Shown: positions 24,807 to 38,560, numbered from the stretch's first letter. The stretch: 64,000 bases of DNA from Calliopsis andreniformis (GCF_051401765.1 NW_027480571.1:744001-808000); one strand, 5' to 3'. Made by a program: numbers and translations. Notes: generated from the letters alone by a model not told the origin.

Positions 24807-26195
24807 CAATCCTCAATCTTCAATCCTCAATCCTCTATCCTCATTCTTCAATCCTCAACACCCAGTGCTCAATCTTCAATCCTCAATCCACAACCCTCGA
24901 TCCTCAATCCTCAATCTTCAATCATCAATATTCAATCTTCAGTCCGCAATCCTCAATCCTCAATCCTCAATCCTCAATCCTCAATGTTCAATCCGCAATA
25001 CCCAACCCTCAATCTTCAATTCTCAATCCTCAATACCCAATCCTCAATCTTCAATCCCCAATCCTCAATCCTCAACTCTCAAACCTCAATCCTCAGTCCT
25101 CAGTCCTCAAACCTCAATCCTCCGCCCTTAGCCCTCATCGTCAATCCTCAATCCTCAATCCTTAATTTTCAATCCTCAATAATCAATCTTCAATCCTCAA
25201 TCCTCAATCCTCAATTCTCAATCCTCAATCGTCAGTCTTCAATCCTCAATACTCAATCTTCAATCCTGAATCCTCAATCCTCAATCCTCAGCCCTCATCC
25301 TCAATCCTCAATCCTCAATCCTCAATCCTCAACCTTCAATCCTCAATACTCAATCATCAATCCTCAATCCTCAGTCCCCAACCCTCAGTCCTCATCTTCA
25401 AACCTCAATCCTCAACCCTCAATTCTCAATCATCAATCCTCAATCCTCAATCTTCAATCCTCAATCCTCAATCCTTAATACTCAATACTCAATACTCAAA
25501 CCTCAATACACAATCTTCAATCCTCAATTCTCAATCCTCAATCTTCAATCCTCAATAATCAATCTCCAATCCTAGATCCTCAATCCCCAATCCTCAATCC
25601 TTAATCCTCAATCTTCAATCCTCAATCCCCAGTCCTCAATCTTCAATCCTCAATGCTCAATCCTCAATCCTCAGTCCCCTGTCCTCAATCCTCAATCCTC
25701 AACCTTCAAACCTCAATCCTCAACCGTCAGTCCTCGTCCTCAATCCTCAACCCTCAATCCTCAATCCTCAACCTTCAATCATCGATACTCAATCTTCAAT
25801 CCTCAATCCTCAATCCTCAATCCTCAATCCTCAATCCTCAATCTTCAATCCTCAATACTCAATCTTCAGACCTCAATCGTCAATCCTCAATCCTCCATCC
25901 TGAATCCTCAATACTCAATCCTCAATCCTCAATCCTCAATCCTCAATCCTCAATACTCAATCTTCAATCCTCAATCCTCAATCCTCAATCCTCCATCCTG
26001 AATCCTCAATACTCAATCCTCAACCTTCAATCCTCAATACTCAATCTTCAATCCTCAATCCTCGATCCTCAATCCTCAATCCTCATTCCTCAATCCTCAA
26101 TACCCAATCCTCAATCCTCAATCCTCAATCCTCAATCCTCAATTCTCAATCCTCAATCCTCAATCCTCAATCCTCAATCCTCAATCCTCAATCCT

Positions 26196-26500
26196 CAATC
26201 ATCCACCTCAATCTTCAATACTCAATCCTCAATCCTCTATCCTCAATCCTCAATACCCAATCCTCAATCCTCAATCCTCAATCCTCAATCCTCAATTCTC
26301 AATCCTCAATCCTCAATCCTCAACCCTCAATCCTCAATCCTCAATCCTCAATCATCCACCTCAATCTTCAATACTCAATCCTCAATCCTCTATCCTCAAT
26401 CCTCAATACTCAACCATCAATCCTCAATTCTCAATCCTCAATCCTCAATATTCAACACTCAACCCTCAACCATCAATTGTCAATACCCAACCATCAATCC
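26196..26500 (+). repeat. 153-bp tandem duplication before a BA module
   Basis: ATCCACCTC occurs at 26201 and 26354, each followed by the same AATACTC and CTCTATCC words. The step is 153 bp, 21 heptamers plus one 6-bp unit. The ATCCACCTC marker occurs singly before other BA modules (for example 2213, 5028 and the 8.66, 13.29, 16.0 and 20.41 kb regions). Confidence 0.75.
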
Positions 26501-26906
26501 TCAATTATCAACACTCAATAGAATATCCTGAATTCTCATGGTTCAATACTCAATCCACATTATTCAATAATCAAATCTCAATCCTCAACCATCAATCCTC
26601 AACACTCAATCCTCAACACTCAGTCCTCTCTCTTCAATCCTCCATCCTCAATCCTCAATCCTGAGGCGTGAATCCTCAATCCTCAATACTCAACCCTCAA
26701 TCCTCAGTCCTCAAAACTCAATCCCGAATCCTCAATCCTGAATCCTCATTCTTCAGCCCTCAGTCCTCAACAATCAATTGTCAATCCTCAATCCTCAATA
26801 GAATATCCTGTATTCACAGCTTTCAATACTCAATCCCCATTCTTCAATCTTCAAATCTCAATACACAAACATCAATTCTCATCACTCAACCCTCAACACT
26901 CAGTCC
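26445..26906 (+). repeat. BA module 8
   Basis: B to A is 252 bp. The A half is CAATTG subtype. The usual GAAGCGTC unit is changed to GAGGCGTG. Overall it is closest to modules 1 and 2, which lie over 20 kb away. Confidence 0.87.
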
Positions 26907-27586
26907 TCAATCTTCAATCCTCAATCCTCAATCCTCAATCTTCAATCCTCAATACTTAACCTTCAATCCTCAATCCTCAATCCTCAATCCTAAATGATCA
27001 ATCCTCAATCCTCTATCTCCAATCCTCAATACTCAATCTTCAATCCTCAATCCTCAATCCTCAATCCTCAATCCTCAATCCTCAATCCTCAATCCTCAAT
27101 CCTCAATCTTCAATCATCAATATTGAATCTTCAATCCTCAATCCACAATCCTCAATCCTCAATCCTCAATCCTCAATATTCAATCCTCAATCCTCGATCC
27201 TCAATCCTCAATCCTCAATCTTCAATCCTCAATTCTCAATCCTCAATCTTCCATCCTCAATACTCAATCTTCAATCCTCAATCCTCAATCCTCAATCCGC
27301 AATACTCAATCTTCAATCATCAATACTCAATCTTCAATCCTCAACCCTCAATACTCAATCCTCAATCCTCATTCTTCAATCCTCAATACCCAATCCTCAA
27401 TCTTCAATCCTCAATACCCAATCCTCAATCTTCAATCCTCAGTCCTCAATCCTCAATTCTCAATCCTCCATCCTCAATCCTCAACATTCAATCCTCGATA
27501 CTCAATCATGAATCCTCAATCCTCAGTCCTCAAACCTTAATCCTGAATCCTCAATCCTGAATCCTCAATCTTCAGCCCTCAGTCCT

Positions 27587-28260
27587 CAACAATCAGTTGT
27601 CAATCCTCAATCCTCAATAGAATATCATCAATTCACAGTTTTCAATACTCAATACTCAATCTGCAATCTTCAAATCTCAATCCACAAACATCAATTCTCA
27701 TAACTCAACCCTCAACACTCCGTCCCCAATCCTCAATTTCCAATCCTCAATCGTCAATCCTCAATCCTCAATCCCCAATTTTCAATCCTCAATCCTCAAT
27801 ACTCAATCTTCAATCCTCAATCCTCAATCCTCAATCCTCAATCCTCAATCCTCAATATTCAACACACAACCCTCAGCCATCCATCCTCAATACTCAACCA
27901 TCAATCCTCAATTCTCAACACTCAATAGATTATACTGAATTCTCATGGTTGAATACTCAATCCAAAATATACAATAATCAAATCTCAATCCTCAAACATT
28001 AATTCTCAAAACTCAGTCCTCAACACTCAGTCCTCTCTCTTCAATCCTCCATCCTCAATACTCAATCTTCAATCCTCAATACTCAATCTTCAATCCTCAA
28101 TCCTCAATCCTCAATCCTCAATCCTCAATCCTCATTCTTCAATCCTCAACACCCAGTCCTCAATCTTCAATCCTCAATCCACAACCCTCGATCCTCAATC
28201 CTCAATCTTCATTCATCAATATTCAACCTTCGATCCTCAATCCTCAATCCTCAATCCTCA
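27587..28260 (+). repeat. Partial relative of the 2,125-bp repeat
   Basis: Matches the start of the next repeat at offset 1,343 (A at 27587 and 28930; GATTATACTG B at 27924 and 29267). It shares ATCATCAATTC, CATAACTC and CTCCGTCCCC. After about 28.2 kb the copies part, and this one runs into a further diverged A copy at 28392. Confidence 0.8.
27852..28050 (+). repeat. B landmark, GATTATACTG subtype (copy 2)
   Basis: Same subtype as at 24603, including CAGCCATCCATCC upstream. It is followed by AACATTAATTC where the first copy has AACATTAATGC. Confidence 0.82.
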
Positions 28261-28929
28261 ATGTTCAATCCTCATTACCCAATCCTCAATCTTCAATCCT
28301 CAATCCTCAATCTTCAATCCTCAATCCTCTGTCCTCAAACCTCAATCCTGTATCCTCAATCCTGAATCCTCAATCTTCAGCACACAGTCCTCAACAATCA
28401 GTTGTCAATCCTCAATCCTCAATAGAATATCATCAATTCACAGTGTTCAATACTCAGTTTTCAATCTGCAATGTTCGAATCTCTGTCCACAAACATCAAT
28501 TCTCATCACTCAACCCTCAACACTCAGTCCCCAGTCCTCAATATTCATTCCTCAATCCTCAGTCCTCAATCGACAATCCTCAACCTTCAATCCTCAATAC
28601 TCAATCTTCACTCCTCAATCCTCAATCCTCAATCCTCAATTCTCAATCCTCGATTGTCAATCTTCAATCCTCAATACTCAATCCTCATTCTTCAATCCTC
28701 AATACCCAATCCTCAATCTTCAATCCTCAGTCCTCAATCCTCAATTCTCAATCCTCAATCCTCAGTCCTCAGTCCTCAAACCCCAATCCTCAACCGTCAG
28801 CTCTCATCCTCCATCCTCAATCCTCAACATTCAATCCTCGATACTCAATCATCAATCCTCAATCCTCAGTCCTCAAACCTTAATCCTGAATCCTCAATCC
28901 TGAATCCTCAATCTTCAGCCCTCAGTCCT

Positions 28930-31054
28930 CAACAATCAGTTGTCAATCCTCAATCCTCAATAGAATATCATCAATTCACAGTTTTCAATACTCAATACTC
29001 AATCTGCAATCTTCAAATCTCAATCCACAAACATCAATTCTCATAACTCAACCCTCAACACTCCGTCCCCAACCCTCAATTTCCAATCCTCAATCGTCAA
29101 TCCTCAATCCTCAATCCCCAATTTTCAATCCTCAATCCTCAATACTCAATCTTCAATCCTCAATCCTCAATCCTCAATCCTCAATCCTCAATCCTCAATA
29201 TTCAACACACAACCCTCAGCCATCCATCCTCAATACTCAACCATCAATCCTCAATTCTCAACACTCAATAGATTATACTGAATTCTCATGGTTGAATACT
29301 CAATCCAAAATATACAATAATCAAATCTCAATCCTCAAACATTAATTCTCAAAACTCAGTCCTCAACACTCAGTCCTCTCTCTTCAATCCTCCATCCTCA
29401 ATCCTCAATCTTCAATCCTCAATACTCAATCTTCAATCCTCAATCCTCAATCCTCAATCCTCAATCCTCTATCCTCATTCTTCAATCCTCAACACCCAGT
29501 CCTCAATCTTCAGTCCTCAATCCACAACCCTCGATCCTCAATCCTCAACCTTCAATCATCAATATTCAATCTTCAGTCCGCAATCCTCAATCCTCAATCC
29601 TCAATCCTCAATCCTCAATGTTCAATCCGCAATACCCAACCCTCAATCTTCAATACTCAATCCTCAATACCCAATCCTCAATCTTCAATCCCCAATCCTC
29701 TATCCACAATTCTCAATCCTCAATCCTCAGTCCTCAGTCCTCAAACCTCAATCCTCCGCCCTCAGCCCTCATCGTCAATCCTCAATCCTCAATCCTCAAT
29801 TTTCAATCCTCAATAATCAATCTTCAATCCTCAATCGTCAATCCACAATTCTCAATCCTCAATCTTCAATACTCAATCCTCAATCCTCAATTCTCAATCC
29901 TCAATCCTCAGTCCTCAGTCCTCAAACCACAATCCTCAACCCTCAGCCCTCATCCTCATTCCTCAATCCTCAACCCTCAGTCCTCCGTCCTCAAACCTCA
30001 AACCTCAAACCTCAGCCCTCAGACCTCATCCTCAATACTCAATCCTCAATCCTCAATCCTCAATCTTCAATCATCAATATTCAATCTTCAATCCTCAATC
30101 CACAATCCTCAATCCTCAATGCTCAATACTCAATCTTCAATCCTCAATCCTCGATCCTCAATCCTCAATCCTCAATCTTCAATCCTCAATGCTCAATCTT
30201 CAATCCTCAATCCTCAATCCTCAATCCTCAATCCTCAATCCTCAATCCTCAATCCTCAACCCTCAATCCTCAATCCTCAATCCTCAATCTTCAATCTTCA
30301 ATCCTCAATCCTCAATCTTCAACCCCAAATCCTCAATCCTCCATCTTCAATCCTCAATCCTCAATCCTCAATCCTCAATCTCCAATCCTCAATACTCAAC
30401 CTTCAATCCTCAATTCTGTATCCTCAATCCTAAATGATCAATCCTCAATCCTCAATCTTCAATCCTCAATGCTCAATCTTCAATCCTCAATCCTCAATCC
30501 TCAATCCTCAATCCTCAATCCTCAATCCTCAATCCTCAACCCTCAATCCTCAATCCTCAATCCTCAATCCTCAATCCTCAATCCTCATTCCTCAATTTTC
30601 AATGTTCAATCATCAATCCTCAATCCTCAGTCCTCAATCCTCAACCCTCAATCCTCAATCCTCAATCTTCAATCATCAATACTCAATCTTCAATCCTCAA
30701 TCTTCAATCCTCAATCCTCAATCCTCAATCCTCACTATTCAACACACAGCCCTCAACCATGAATCCTCAATACTCAACCATCAATCTTCAATTCTCAATA
30801 CTCAATAGAATATCCTGAATTCTCATGGCTCAATACTCAATCCACATTATTCAATAATCAAATCTCAATCCTCAAACATCAATCCTCAACACTCAATCCT
30901 CAACACTCAGTCCTCTCTCTTCAATCCTCCATCCTCAATCCTCAATCCTCAAGCGTCAATCCTCAATCCTCAATCCTCAACCCTCAATCCTCAGTCCTCA
31001 AACCTCAATCCCGAATCCTCAAACCTGAATCATCAATCTTCAGCCCTCAGTCCT
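28930..31054 (+). repeat. 2,125-bp tandem repeat, copy 1
   Basis: Bounded by equivalent A landmarks at 28930 and 31055. The offset of 2,125 holds at many points, including the ATGTTCAATCCGC word at 29618 and 31743 and the CAATGCTC word at 30189 and 32314. It contains one GATTATACTG-type B and, at its end, a full BA module. Confidence 0.88.
29195..29398 (+). repeat. B landmark, GATTATACTG subtype (copy 3)
   Basis: Lies within copy 1 of the 2,125-bp repeat and has its partner at 31320. CCAAAATATACAATAATC is intact. Confidence 0.82.
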
Positions 31055-31193
31055 CAACAATCAGTTGTCAATCCTCAATCCTCAATAGAATATCATCAAT
31101 TCACAGTTTTCAATACTCAATACTCAATCTGCAATCTTCATATCTCAATCCACAAACATCAATTCTCATAACTCAACCCTCAACACTCCGTCC
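30732..31193 (+). repeat. BA module 9
   Basis: B to A is 252 bp. B reads CATGGCTC; A is CAGTTG subtype with ATCATCAATTC. The unit between them is CAAGCGTC, as in most modules from here to the right, where left-hand modules 1-3 and 7 have GAAGCGTC. Confidence 0.87.
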
Positions 31194-33053
31194 CCAACCC
31201 TCAATTTCCAATCCTCAATCGTCAATCCTCAATCCTCAATCCCCAATTTTCAATCCTCAATCCTCAATACTCAATCTTCAATCCTCAATCCTCAATCCTC
31301 AATCCTCAATCCTCAATCCTCAATATTCAACACACAACCCTCAGCCATCCATCCTCAATACTCAACCATCAATCCTCAATTCTCAACACTCAATAGATTA
31401 TACTGAATTCTCATGGTTGAATACTCAATCCAAAATATACAATAATCAAATCTCAATCCTCAAACATTAATTCTCAAAACTCAGTCCTCAACACTCAGTC
31501 CTCTCTCTTCAATCCTCCATCCTCAATCCTCAATCTTCAATCCTCAGTACTCAATCTTCAATCCTCAATCCTCAATCCTCAATCCTCAATCCTCTATCCT
31601 CATTCTTCAATCCTCAACACCCAGTCCTCAATCTTCAGTCCTCAATCCACAACCCTCGATCCTCAATCCTCAACCTTCAATCACCAATATTCAATCTTCA
31701 GTCCGCAATCCTCAATCCTCAATCCTCAATCCTCAATCCTCAATGTTCAATCCGCAATACCCAACCCTCAATCTTCAATACTCAATCCTCAATACCCAAT
31801 CCTCAATCTTCAATCCCCAATCCTCTATCCACAATTCTCAATCCTCAATCCTCAGTCCTCAGTCCTCAAACCTCAATCCTCCGCCCTCAGCCCTCATCGT
31901 CAATCCTCAATCCTCAATCCTCAATTTTCAATCCTCAATAATCAATCTTCAATCCTCAATCGTCAATCCACAATTCTCAATCCTCAATCTTCAATCCTCA
32001 ATCCTCAATCCTCAATTCTCAATCCTCAATCCTCAGTCCTCAGTCCTCAAACCACAATCCTCAACCCTCAGCCCTCATCCTCATTCCTCAATCCTCAACC
32101 CTCAGTCCTCCGTCCTCAAACCTCAAACCTCAAACCTCAGCCCTCAGACCTCATCCTCAATACTCAATCCTCAATCCTCAATCCTCAATCTTCAATCATC
32201 AATATTCAATCTTCAATCCTCAATCCACAATCCTCAATCCTCAATGGTCAATACTCAATCTTCAATCCTCAATCCTCGATCCTCAATCCTCAATCCTCAA
32301 TCTTCAATCCTCAATGCTCAATCTTCAATCCTCAATCCTCAATCCTCAATCCTCAATCCTCAATCCTCAATCCTCAATCCTCAACCCTCAATCCTCAATC
32401 CTCAATCCTCAATCTTCAATCTTCAATCCTCAATCCTCAATCTTCAACCCCAAATCCTCAATCCTCCATCTTCAATCCTCAATCCTCAATCCTCAATCTC
32501 CAATCCTCAATACTCAACCTTCAATCCTCAATTCTCTATCCTCAATCCTAAATGATCAATCCTCAATCCTCAATCTTCAATCCTCAATGCTCAATCTTCA
32601 ATCCTCAATCCTCAATCCTCAATCCTCAGTCCTCAATCCTCAACCCTCAATCCTCAATCCTCAATCTTCAATCATCAATACTCAATCTTCAATCCTCAAT
32701 CTTCAATCCTCAATCCTCAATCCTCAATCCTCACTATTCAACACACAGCCCTCAACCATGAATCCTCAATACTCAACCATCAATCTTCAATTCTCAATAC
32801 TCAATAGAATATCCTGAATTCTCATGGCTCAATACTCAATCCACATTATTCAATAATCAAATCTCAATCCTCAAACATCAATCCTCAACACTCAATCCTC
32901 AACACTCAGTCCTCTCTCTTCAATCCTCCATCCTCAATCCTCAATCCTCAAGCGTCAATCCTCAATCCTCAATCCTCAACCCTCAATCCTCAGTCCTCAA
33001 ACCTCAATCCCGAATCCTCAAACCTGAACCATCAATCTTCAGCCCTCAGTCCT
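31055..33053 (+). repeat. 2,125-bp tandem repeat, copy 2 (1,999 bp)
   Basis: Follows copy 1 but is shorter. The offset falls from 2,125 to 2,118 near 32.5 kb and then to 1,999 by the B core (30804 and 32803). The second loss is 119 bp, exactly 17 heptamers, and removes a segment around ATGTTCAATCATC that copy 1 has near 30.6 kb. Confidence 0.87.
31320..31523 (+). repeat. B landmark, GATTATACTG subtype (copy 4)
   Basis: Partner of the copy at 29195, 2,125 bp on, with no difference that I saw in the core. Confidence 0.82.
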
Positions 33054-33192
33054 CAACAATCATTTGTCAATCCTCAATCCTCAATAGAATATCCTCAATT
33101 CACTGTTTTCAATACTCAATGCTCAATCTGCAACCTTCAAATCTCTATCCACAAACATCAATTCTAATCACTCAACCCTCAACACTCAGTCC
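32731..33192 (+). repeat. BA module 10, mosaic
   Basis: B to A is 252 bp. The B half matches module 9, but the A half switches from CAGTTG to CATTTG subtype (CACTGTTTTC, AATGCTCAATCTGC). The repeat copies therefore change partner inside the module. Confidence 0.84.
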
Positions 33193-34359
33193 TCAATGTT
33201 CAATCCTCAATTCTCAATTCTCAATCTTCAATCCTCAATCCTCAACCCTCAATCCTCAATCCTCAATCCACAATCTTCAATCATCAATATTCAATATTCA
33301 ATCCTCAATCCACAATCCTCAATCCTCAATGCTCAATCCTCAATCTTCAATCCTCAATCCTCGATCCTCAATCCTCAATCCTCAATCTTCAATCCTCAAT
33401 GCTCAATCTTCAATCCTCAATCCTCAATCCTCAATCCTCAATCCTCAATCCTCAATAGTCAATCCTCAATCTTCAACCCTCAGTGCCAAACCCTCAATCT
33501 TGAATACTCAATCCTCAATACTCAAACTTCAATCCTCAATACTCAATCTTCAATCCTCAATCCTCAATCCTCATTCTTCAATCATCAATACCCAATCCTC
33601 AATCTTCAATCCTCAATCCTCAATCCTCAATTCTCAATCCTCAATCCTCAAACCTCAGACCTCAAATATCAATACTCAACCCTCAGTCCTCGTCCTCAAT
33701 CCACAACCCTCAATCCTCAACCCTCAATCTTCAATTCTCAATCCTCAATCCACAATCCTCAATCATCAATCCTCAGTCCTCAAACCTCAATCCTGAATCC
33801 TCAATCCTGAATCCTCAGTCTTCAGCCCTCAGTCCTCAACAATCAGTTATCAATCCTCAATCCTGAATAGAATATCTTCAATTCACAGTTTTCAATACTC
33901 AATACTCAATCTGCAATCTTCAAATCTCTATCCACAGTCATCAATTCTCATCACTCAACCCTCTAACACTCAGTCCCCAATCCTCAATCTTCAATCCTCA
34001 ATCCTCAATCCTCAACACTCAATCCTCAATCCTCAATTTTCAATCGTCAATAGTCAATCTTCAATCCTCAATCCTCAATCCTCTATCCTCAATCCTCAAT
34101 CGTTAGACTTCAATCCTCAATACTCAACCTTCAATCCAGAATCCTCAATCCTCAATCCTCATTCTTCAATCCTGAATACCCAATCCTCAATCTTCAATCC
34201 TCAATCCTCAATCCTCAATCCTCAATCCCCATTCTTCAATCATCAATACCCAATCCTCAATCTTCAATCCTCAATCCTCAATCCTCAATTGTCAATCCTC
34301 AATCCTCAATCCTCAGTTGTCAATCTTCCATCCTCAATACTCAATCTTCAATCCTCAAT

Positions 34360-35185
34360 CCTCAATCCTCAATCCTCAATCCTCATTCTTCAATCCTCAA
34401 TACCCTATCCTCAATCTTCAATCCTCAATCCTCAATCCTCAATCCTCAATCCTCAATAGTCAATCCTCAATCTTCAACCCTCAGTGCCAAATACTCAATC
34501 TTGAATACTCAATCCTCAATCCTCAAACTTCAATTCTCAATACTCAATCTTCAATCCTCAATCCTCAGTCCTCAATCCTCAATCCTCATTCTTCAATCCT
34601 CAATACCCAATCCTCAGTCTTCAATCCTCAAACCTCAATCCTCAATCCTCAATCCTCAATCTTCAATCCTCAATACTCAATCTACAATCCTCAATCCTCA
34701 ACACTCAATCCTCAATCCTCAATCCACAATCTTCAATCATCAATATTCAATATTCAATCCTCAATCCACAATCCTCAATCCTCAATGCTCAATCCTCAAT
34801 CTTCAATCCTCAATCCTCGATCCTCAATCCTCAATCCTCAATCCTCATTCTTCAATCCTCAATACCCTATCCTCAATCTTCAATCCTCAATCCTCAATCC
34901 TCAATCCTCAATCCTCAATAGTCAATCCTCAATCTTCAACCCTCAGTGCCAAATACTCAATCTTGAATACTCAATCCTCAATCCTCAAACTTCAATTCTC
35001 AATACTCAATCTTCAATCCTCAATCCTCAGTCCTCAATCCTCAATCCTCATTCTTCAATCCTCAAGACCCAATCCTCAGTCTTCAATCCTCAAACCTCAA
35101 TCCTCAATCCTCAATCCTCAATCTTCAATCCTCAATACTCAATCTACAATCCTCAATCCTCAACACTCAATCCTCAATCCTCAAT
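34360..35185 (+). repeat. 462-bp-offset tandem duplication
   Basis: TACCCTATCC occurs at 34401 and 34863, and CTCAGTGCCAAATAC with the following CTTGAATAC occurs once per copy. About 360 bp match closely. The remaining 100 bp of the first period (from about 34722) resembles 33.26-33.36 kb instead. A related CTCAGTGCCAAACCC lies near 33480, so a third, older copy sits upstream. 462 bp is exactly 66 heptamers. Confidence 0.82.
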
Positions 35186-35662
35186 CCTCAATCCTCAACC
35201 TTCAATCCTCAATACTCAATCTTCAATCCTCAATCCTCAATCCTCAATCCTCAATCCTCATTCTTCAATCCTCAACACCCAGTCCTCAATCTTCAATCCT
35301 CAATCCTCAACCCTCAATTCTCAATCCTCAATCCTCAATACTCAGACCTCAAACATCAATACTGAACCCTCAGTCCTCGTCCTCAATCCACAACACACAA
35401 TCCTCAATCCTCAATCTTGAATCATCAATATTCAATCTTCAGTCCTCAATCCTCAATCCTCAATCCTCAACCCTCAATCCTCAATGTTCAATCCGCAATA
35501 CCCAATCCTCAATGTTCAATCCGCAATACCCAATCCTTAATCTTCAATACTCAATACTCAATCCTTAATCCTCAATCATCAATCCTCAATCATCAATCCT
35601 CAATCTTCAATACTCAATCGTCAATCCTCAATCCTCAATCCTCAATCCTCAATCCTCAATCC

Positions 35663-35860
35663 TCAATACTCAACGCACAACCCTCAACCATTAATCCTCA
35701 ATACTCAACCATCAATCCTCAGTTCTCAATACTCAACAGAATATCCTGAATTCTCATGGTTCAATACTCAATCCGCAATATTCAATAATCAAATCTCAAT
35801 CCCCAAAGATCAATTCTCAATACTCAATCCTCAACACTCAGTTCTCTCTCTTCAATCCTC
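35663..35860 (+). repeat. Solo B landmark, AACAGAATATCC form
   Basis: A canonical-type B with CATGGTTC, changed to AACAG at the start and with CCGCAATATTCAATAATC where the dyad normally lies. The pyrimidine stretch follows, but no A copy follows at 252 bp; the next A is at 36195. Confidence 0.78.
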
Positions 35861-38357
35861 AATCCTCAATCCTCGATCTTCAATGCTCAACACTCAATCT
35901 TCAATCCTCAATCCTCAATTCTCAATCCTCAATGCTCAATCCTCCATCCTCAATCCTCAACCCTCAATCCTCAATAATCAGTCCTCAATCTTCAATCCTC
36001 AATACCCAATCCTCAGTCTTCGATCCTCAATCCTCAATCCTCAAACCTCAATCCTCAATCCTCAGTCCTCAAACCTCAATCCTCATCCTCAATTCTCAAT
36101 TCTCAATCCTCAATCCTCAATCCTCAATCCTCAGTCCTCAAACCTCAATCCTGAATCCTCAATCCTGAATCCTCAATCTTCAGCCCTGAGTCCTCAACAA
36201 TCAGTTGTCAATCCTCAATCCTCAATAGAACGTCCACGATTCACAGTTTTCAATACTCAATACTCAATCTGCAATCTTCAGATCTCTATACACAAACATC
36301 AATTCTCATCACTCAACCCTCAATACTCAGTCCCCAATCCTCAATCTTCAATTGTCAATCCTCAATCCTCAATCCTCAATCTTAATCTTCAATGCTCAAT
36401 ACTCAATCTTCAATCCTCAATCCTCAATCCTCAATCCCTAACACTCAATCCTCAATTTTCAATCCTCAATACTCAATCTTCAATCCTCAATCCTCAATCC
36501 TCAATCCTCAATGCTCAACCCTCAATCCTCAATCCTCAATCGTCAATCTTCCATCCTCAATACTCAATCTTCAATGCTCAATCATCAATCCTCAATCCTC
36601 AATCCTCAACCCTCAATCCTCAATCCTCAATCCTCATTCTTCAATCCTCAATACCCAATCCTCAATCTTCAATCCTCAATCCTCAATCCTCAATTCTCAA
36701 TCCTCATTCCTCAGTCCTCAGTCCTCAAACCTCAATCCTGAACCCTCAGACCTCATCCTCAATCATCAATCCTCAATCCTCAATCGTCAATAGAATATCA
36801 TCAATTCACAGTTTTCAATACTCAATACTCAATCTGCAATCTTCAAATCTCTATTCACAAACATCAATTCTCATCACTCAACCCTTAACACTCCGTCCCC
36901 AATCCTCAATCTTCATTCCTCAATCCTCAATACTCAACCCTCAGCCCTCATCCTCAATCCTCAACCCTCAATCCTCAGTCCTCCGTCCTCAAACCTCAAA
37001 CCTCAGCCCTCAGACCTCATCCTCAATCCTCAATCCTCAATCCTCAATCCTCAATGTTCAATCCTCAATACTCAATCTTCAATCCTCAATCCTCAGTCCT
37101 CAAACCGCAATTCTGAATCCTGAACACTCAATCTTCAATCCTCAATCCTCAGTCCTGAATACTCTACCATCAATCTTCAATCCTCAATCCCCAATGCTCA
37201 ATCCTCAATCCTCATTCTTCAATCCCCAATACCCAATCCTCAATCGTCAATCCTCAATCCTCAATGTTCAATTCTCAATCCTCAATCCTCAATCCTCAAT
37301 CCTCAATCCTCAATCCTCAATACTCAATCCTCAATCATCAATCCTCAATCTCCAATACTCAATCCCCAATCCTCAATCCTCAATCCTCAATCCTCAATCA
37401 TCAATCCTCAATCTTCAATACTCAATCCTCAATCCTCAGTCCTCAATCCTCAATTCTCAATCCTCAATCCTCAGTCCTCAGTCCTCAAACCCCAATCCTC
37501 AACCGTCAGCCCTCATCCTCCATCCTCAATCCTCAACATTCAATCCTCGATACTCAATCCTCAATCCTCAATCCTCAGTCCTCAAACCTTAACCCTGAAT
37601 CCTCAATCCTGAATCCTCAATCTTCAGCCCTCAGTCCTCAACAATCAGTTGTCAATCCTCAATCCTCAATAGAATATCGTCAATTCACAGTTTTCAATAC
37701 TCAATACTCAATCTGCAATCATCAAATCTCAATCCACAAACATCAATTCTCATAACTCAAGCCTCAACACTCCGTCCCCAATCCTCAATTTCCAATCCTC
37801 AATCGTCAATCCTCAATCCTCAATCCCCAATTTTCAATCCTCAATCCTCAATACTCAATCTGCAATCCTCAATCCTCAATCCTCCATGCTCAACCCTCAA
37901 TCCTCAAGGGTCAATCCTCAATCCTCAATCCTCAACCCTCAATCCTCAGTCCTCAAACCTGAATCCCGAATCCTCAACCCTGAATCCTCAATCTTCAGCA
38001 CTCAGTCCTCAAAGATCAATTGTCAATCCTCAATCCTCAACAGAATATCCTCAATTCACAGATTTCAATACTCAATCCCAATTCTTCAATCTTCAAATCT
38101 CAATCCACAAACATCAGTTCTCATCACTCAACCATCAACACTCAGTCCTCAATCTTCAATCCTCAATCCTCAATCCTCAATCTTCAATCCTCAACCCTCA
38201 ATTCTCAATCCTCAATACTCAATCCTCAAATCTCAATCCTCAACCGTCAGTCCTCGTCCTGAATCCTCATACCTCAATCCTCAATCCTCAATATTCAATC
38301 ATCAATACTCAATCTTCAATCCTCAATCCTCAATCCTCAATCCTCAATCCTCAATCC

Positions 38358-38560
38358 TCAATATTCAACACACAACCCTCAGCCATCCATCCTCAATACT
38401 CAACCATCAATCCTCAATTCTCAACACTCAATAGATTATACTGAATTCTCATGGTTGAATACTCAATCCAAAATATACAATAATCAAATCTCAATCCTCA
38501 AACATTATTCCTCAAAACTCAGTCCTCAACACTCAGTCCTCTCTCTTCAATCCTCCATCC
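38358..38560 (+). repeat. B landmark, GATTATACTG subtype (copy 5)
   Basis: The last copy of this subtype, 7 kb from its nearest sister. Context on its left (the ATACCTC and GTCCTCGTCC words near 38.25 kb) matches that of the first copy (near 24.5 kb), so the two share flanks as well. Confidence 0.8.

Noticed and set aside
35883..37592. 569-codon + strand open frame as a gene
   Set aside because: It encodes only degenerate SILNPQS repeats, overlaps other open + frames with the same peptide, has no other domain or promoter, and is expected from a stop-free 7-bp unit.
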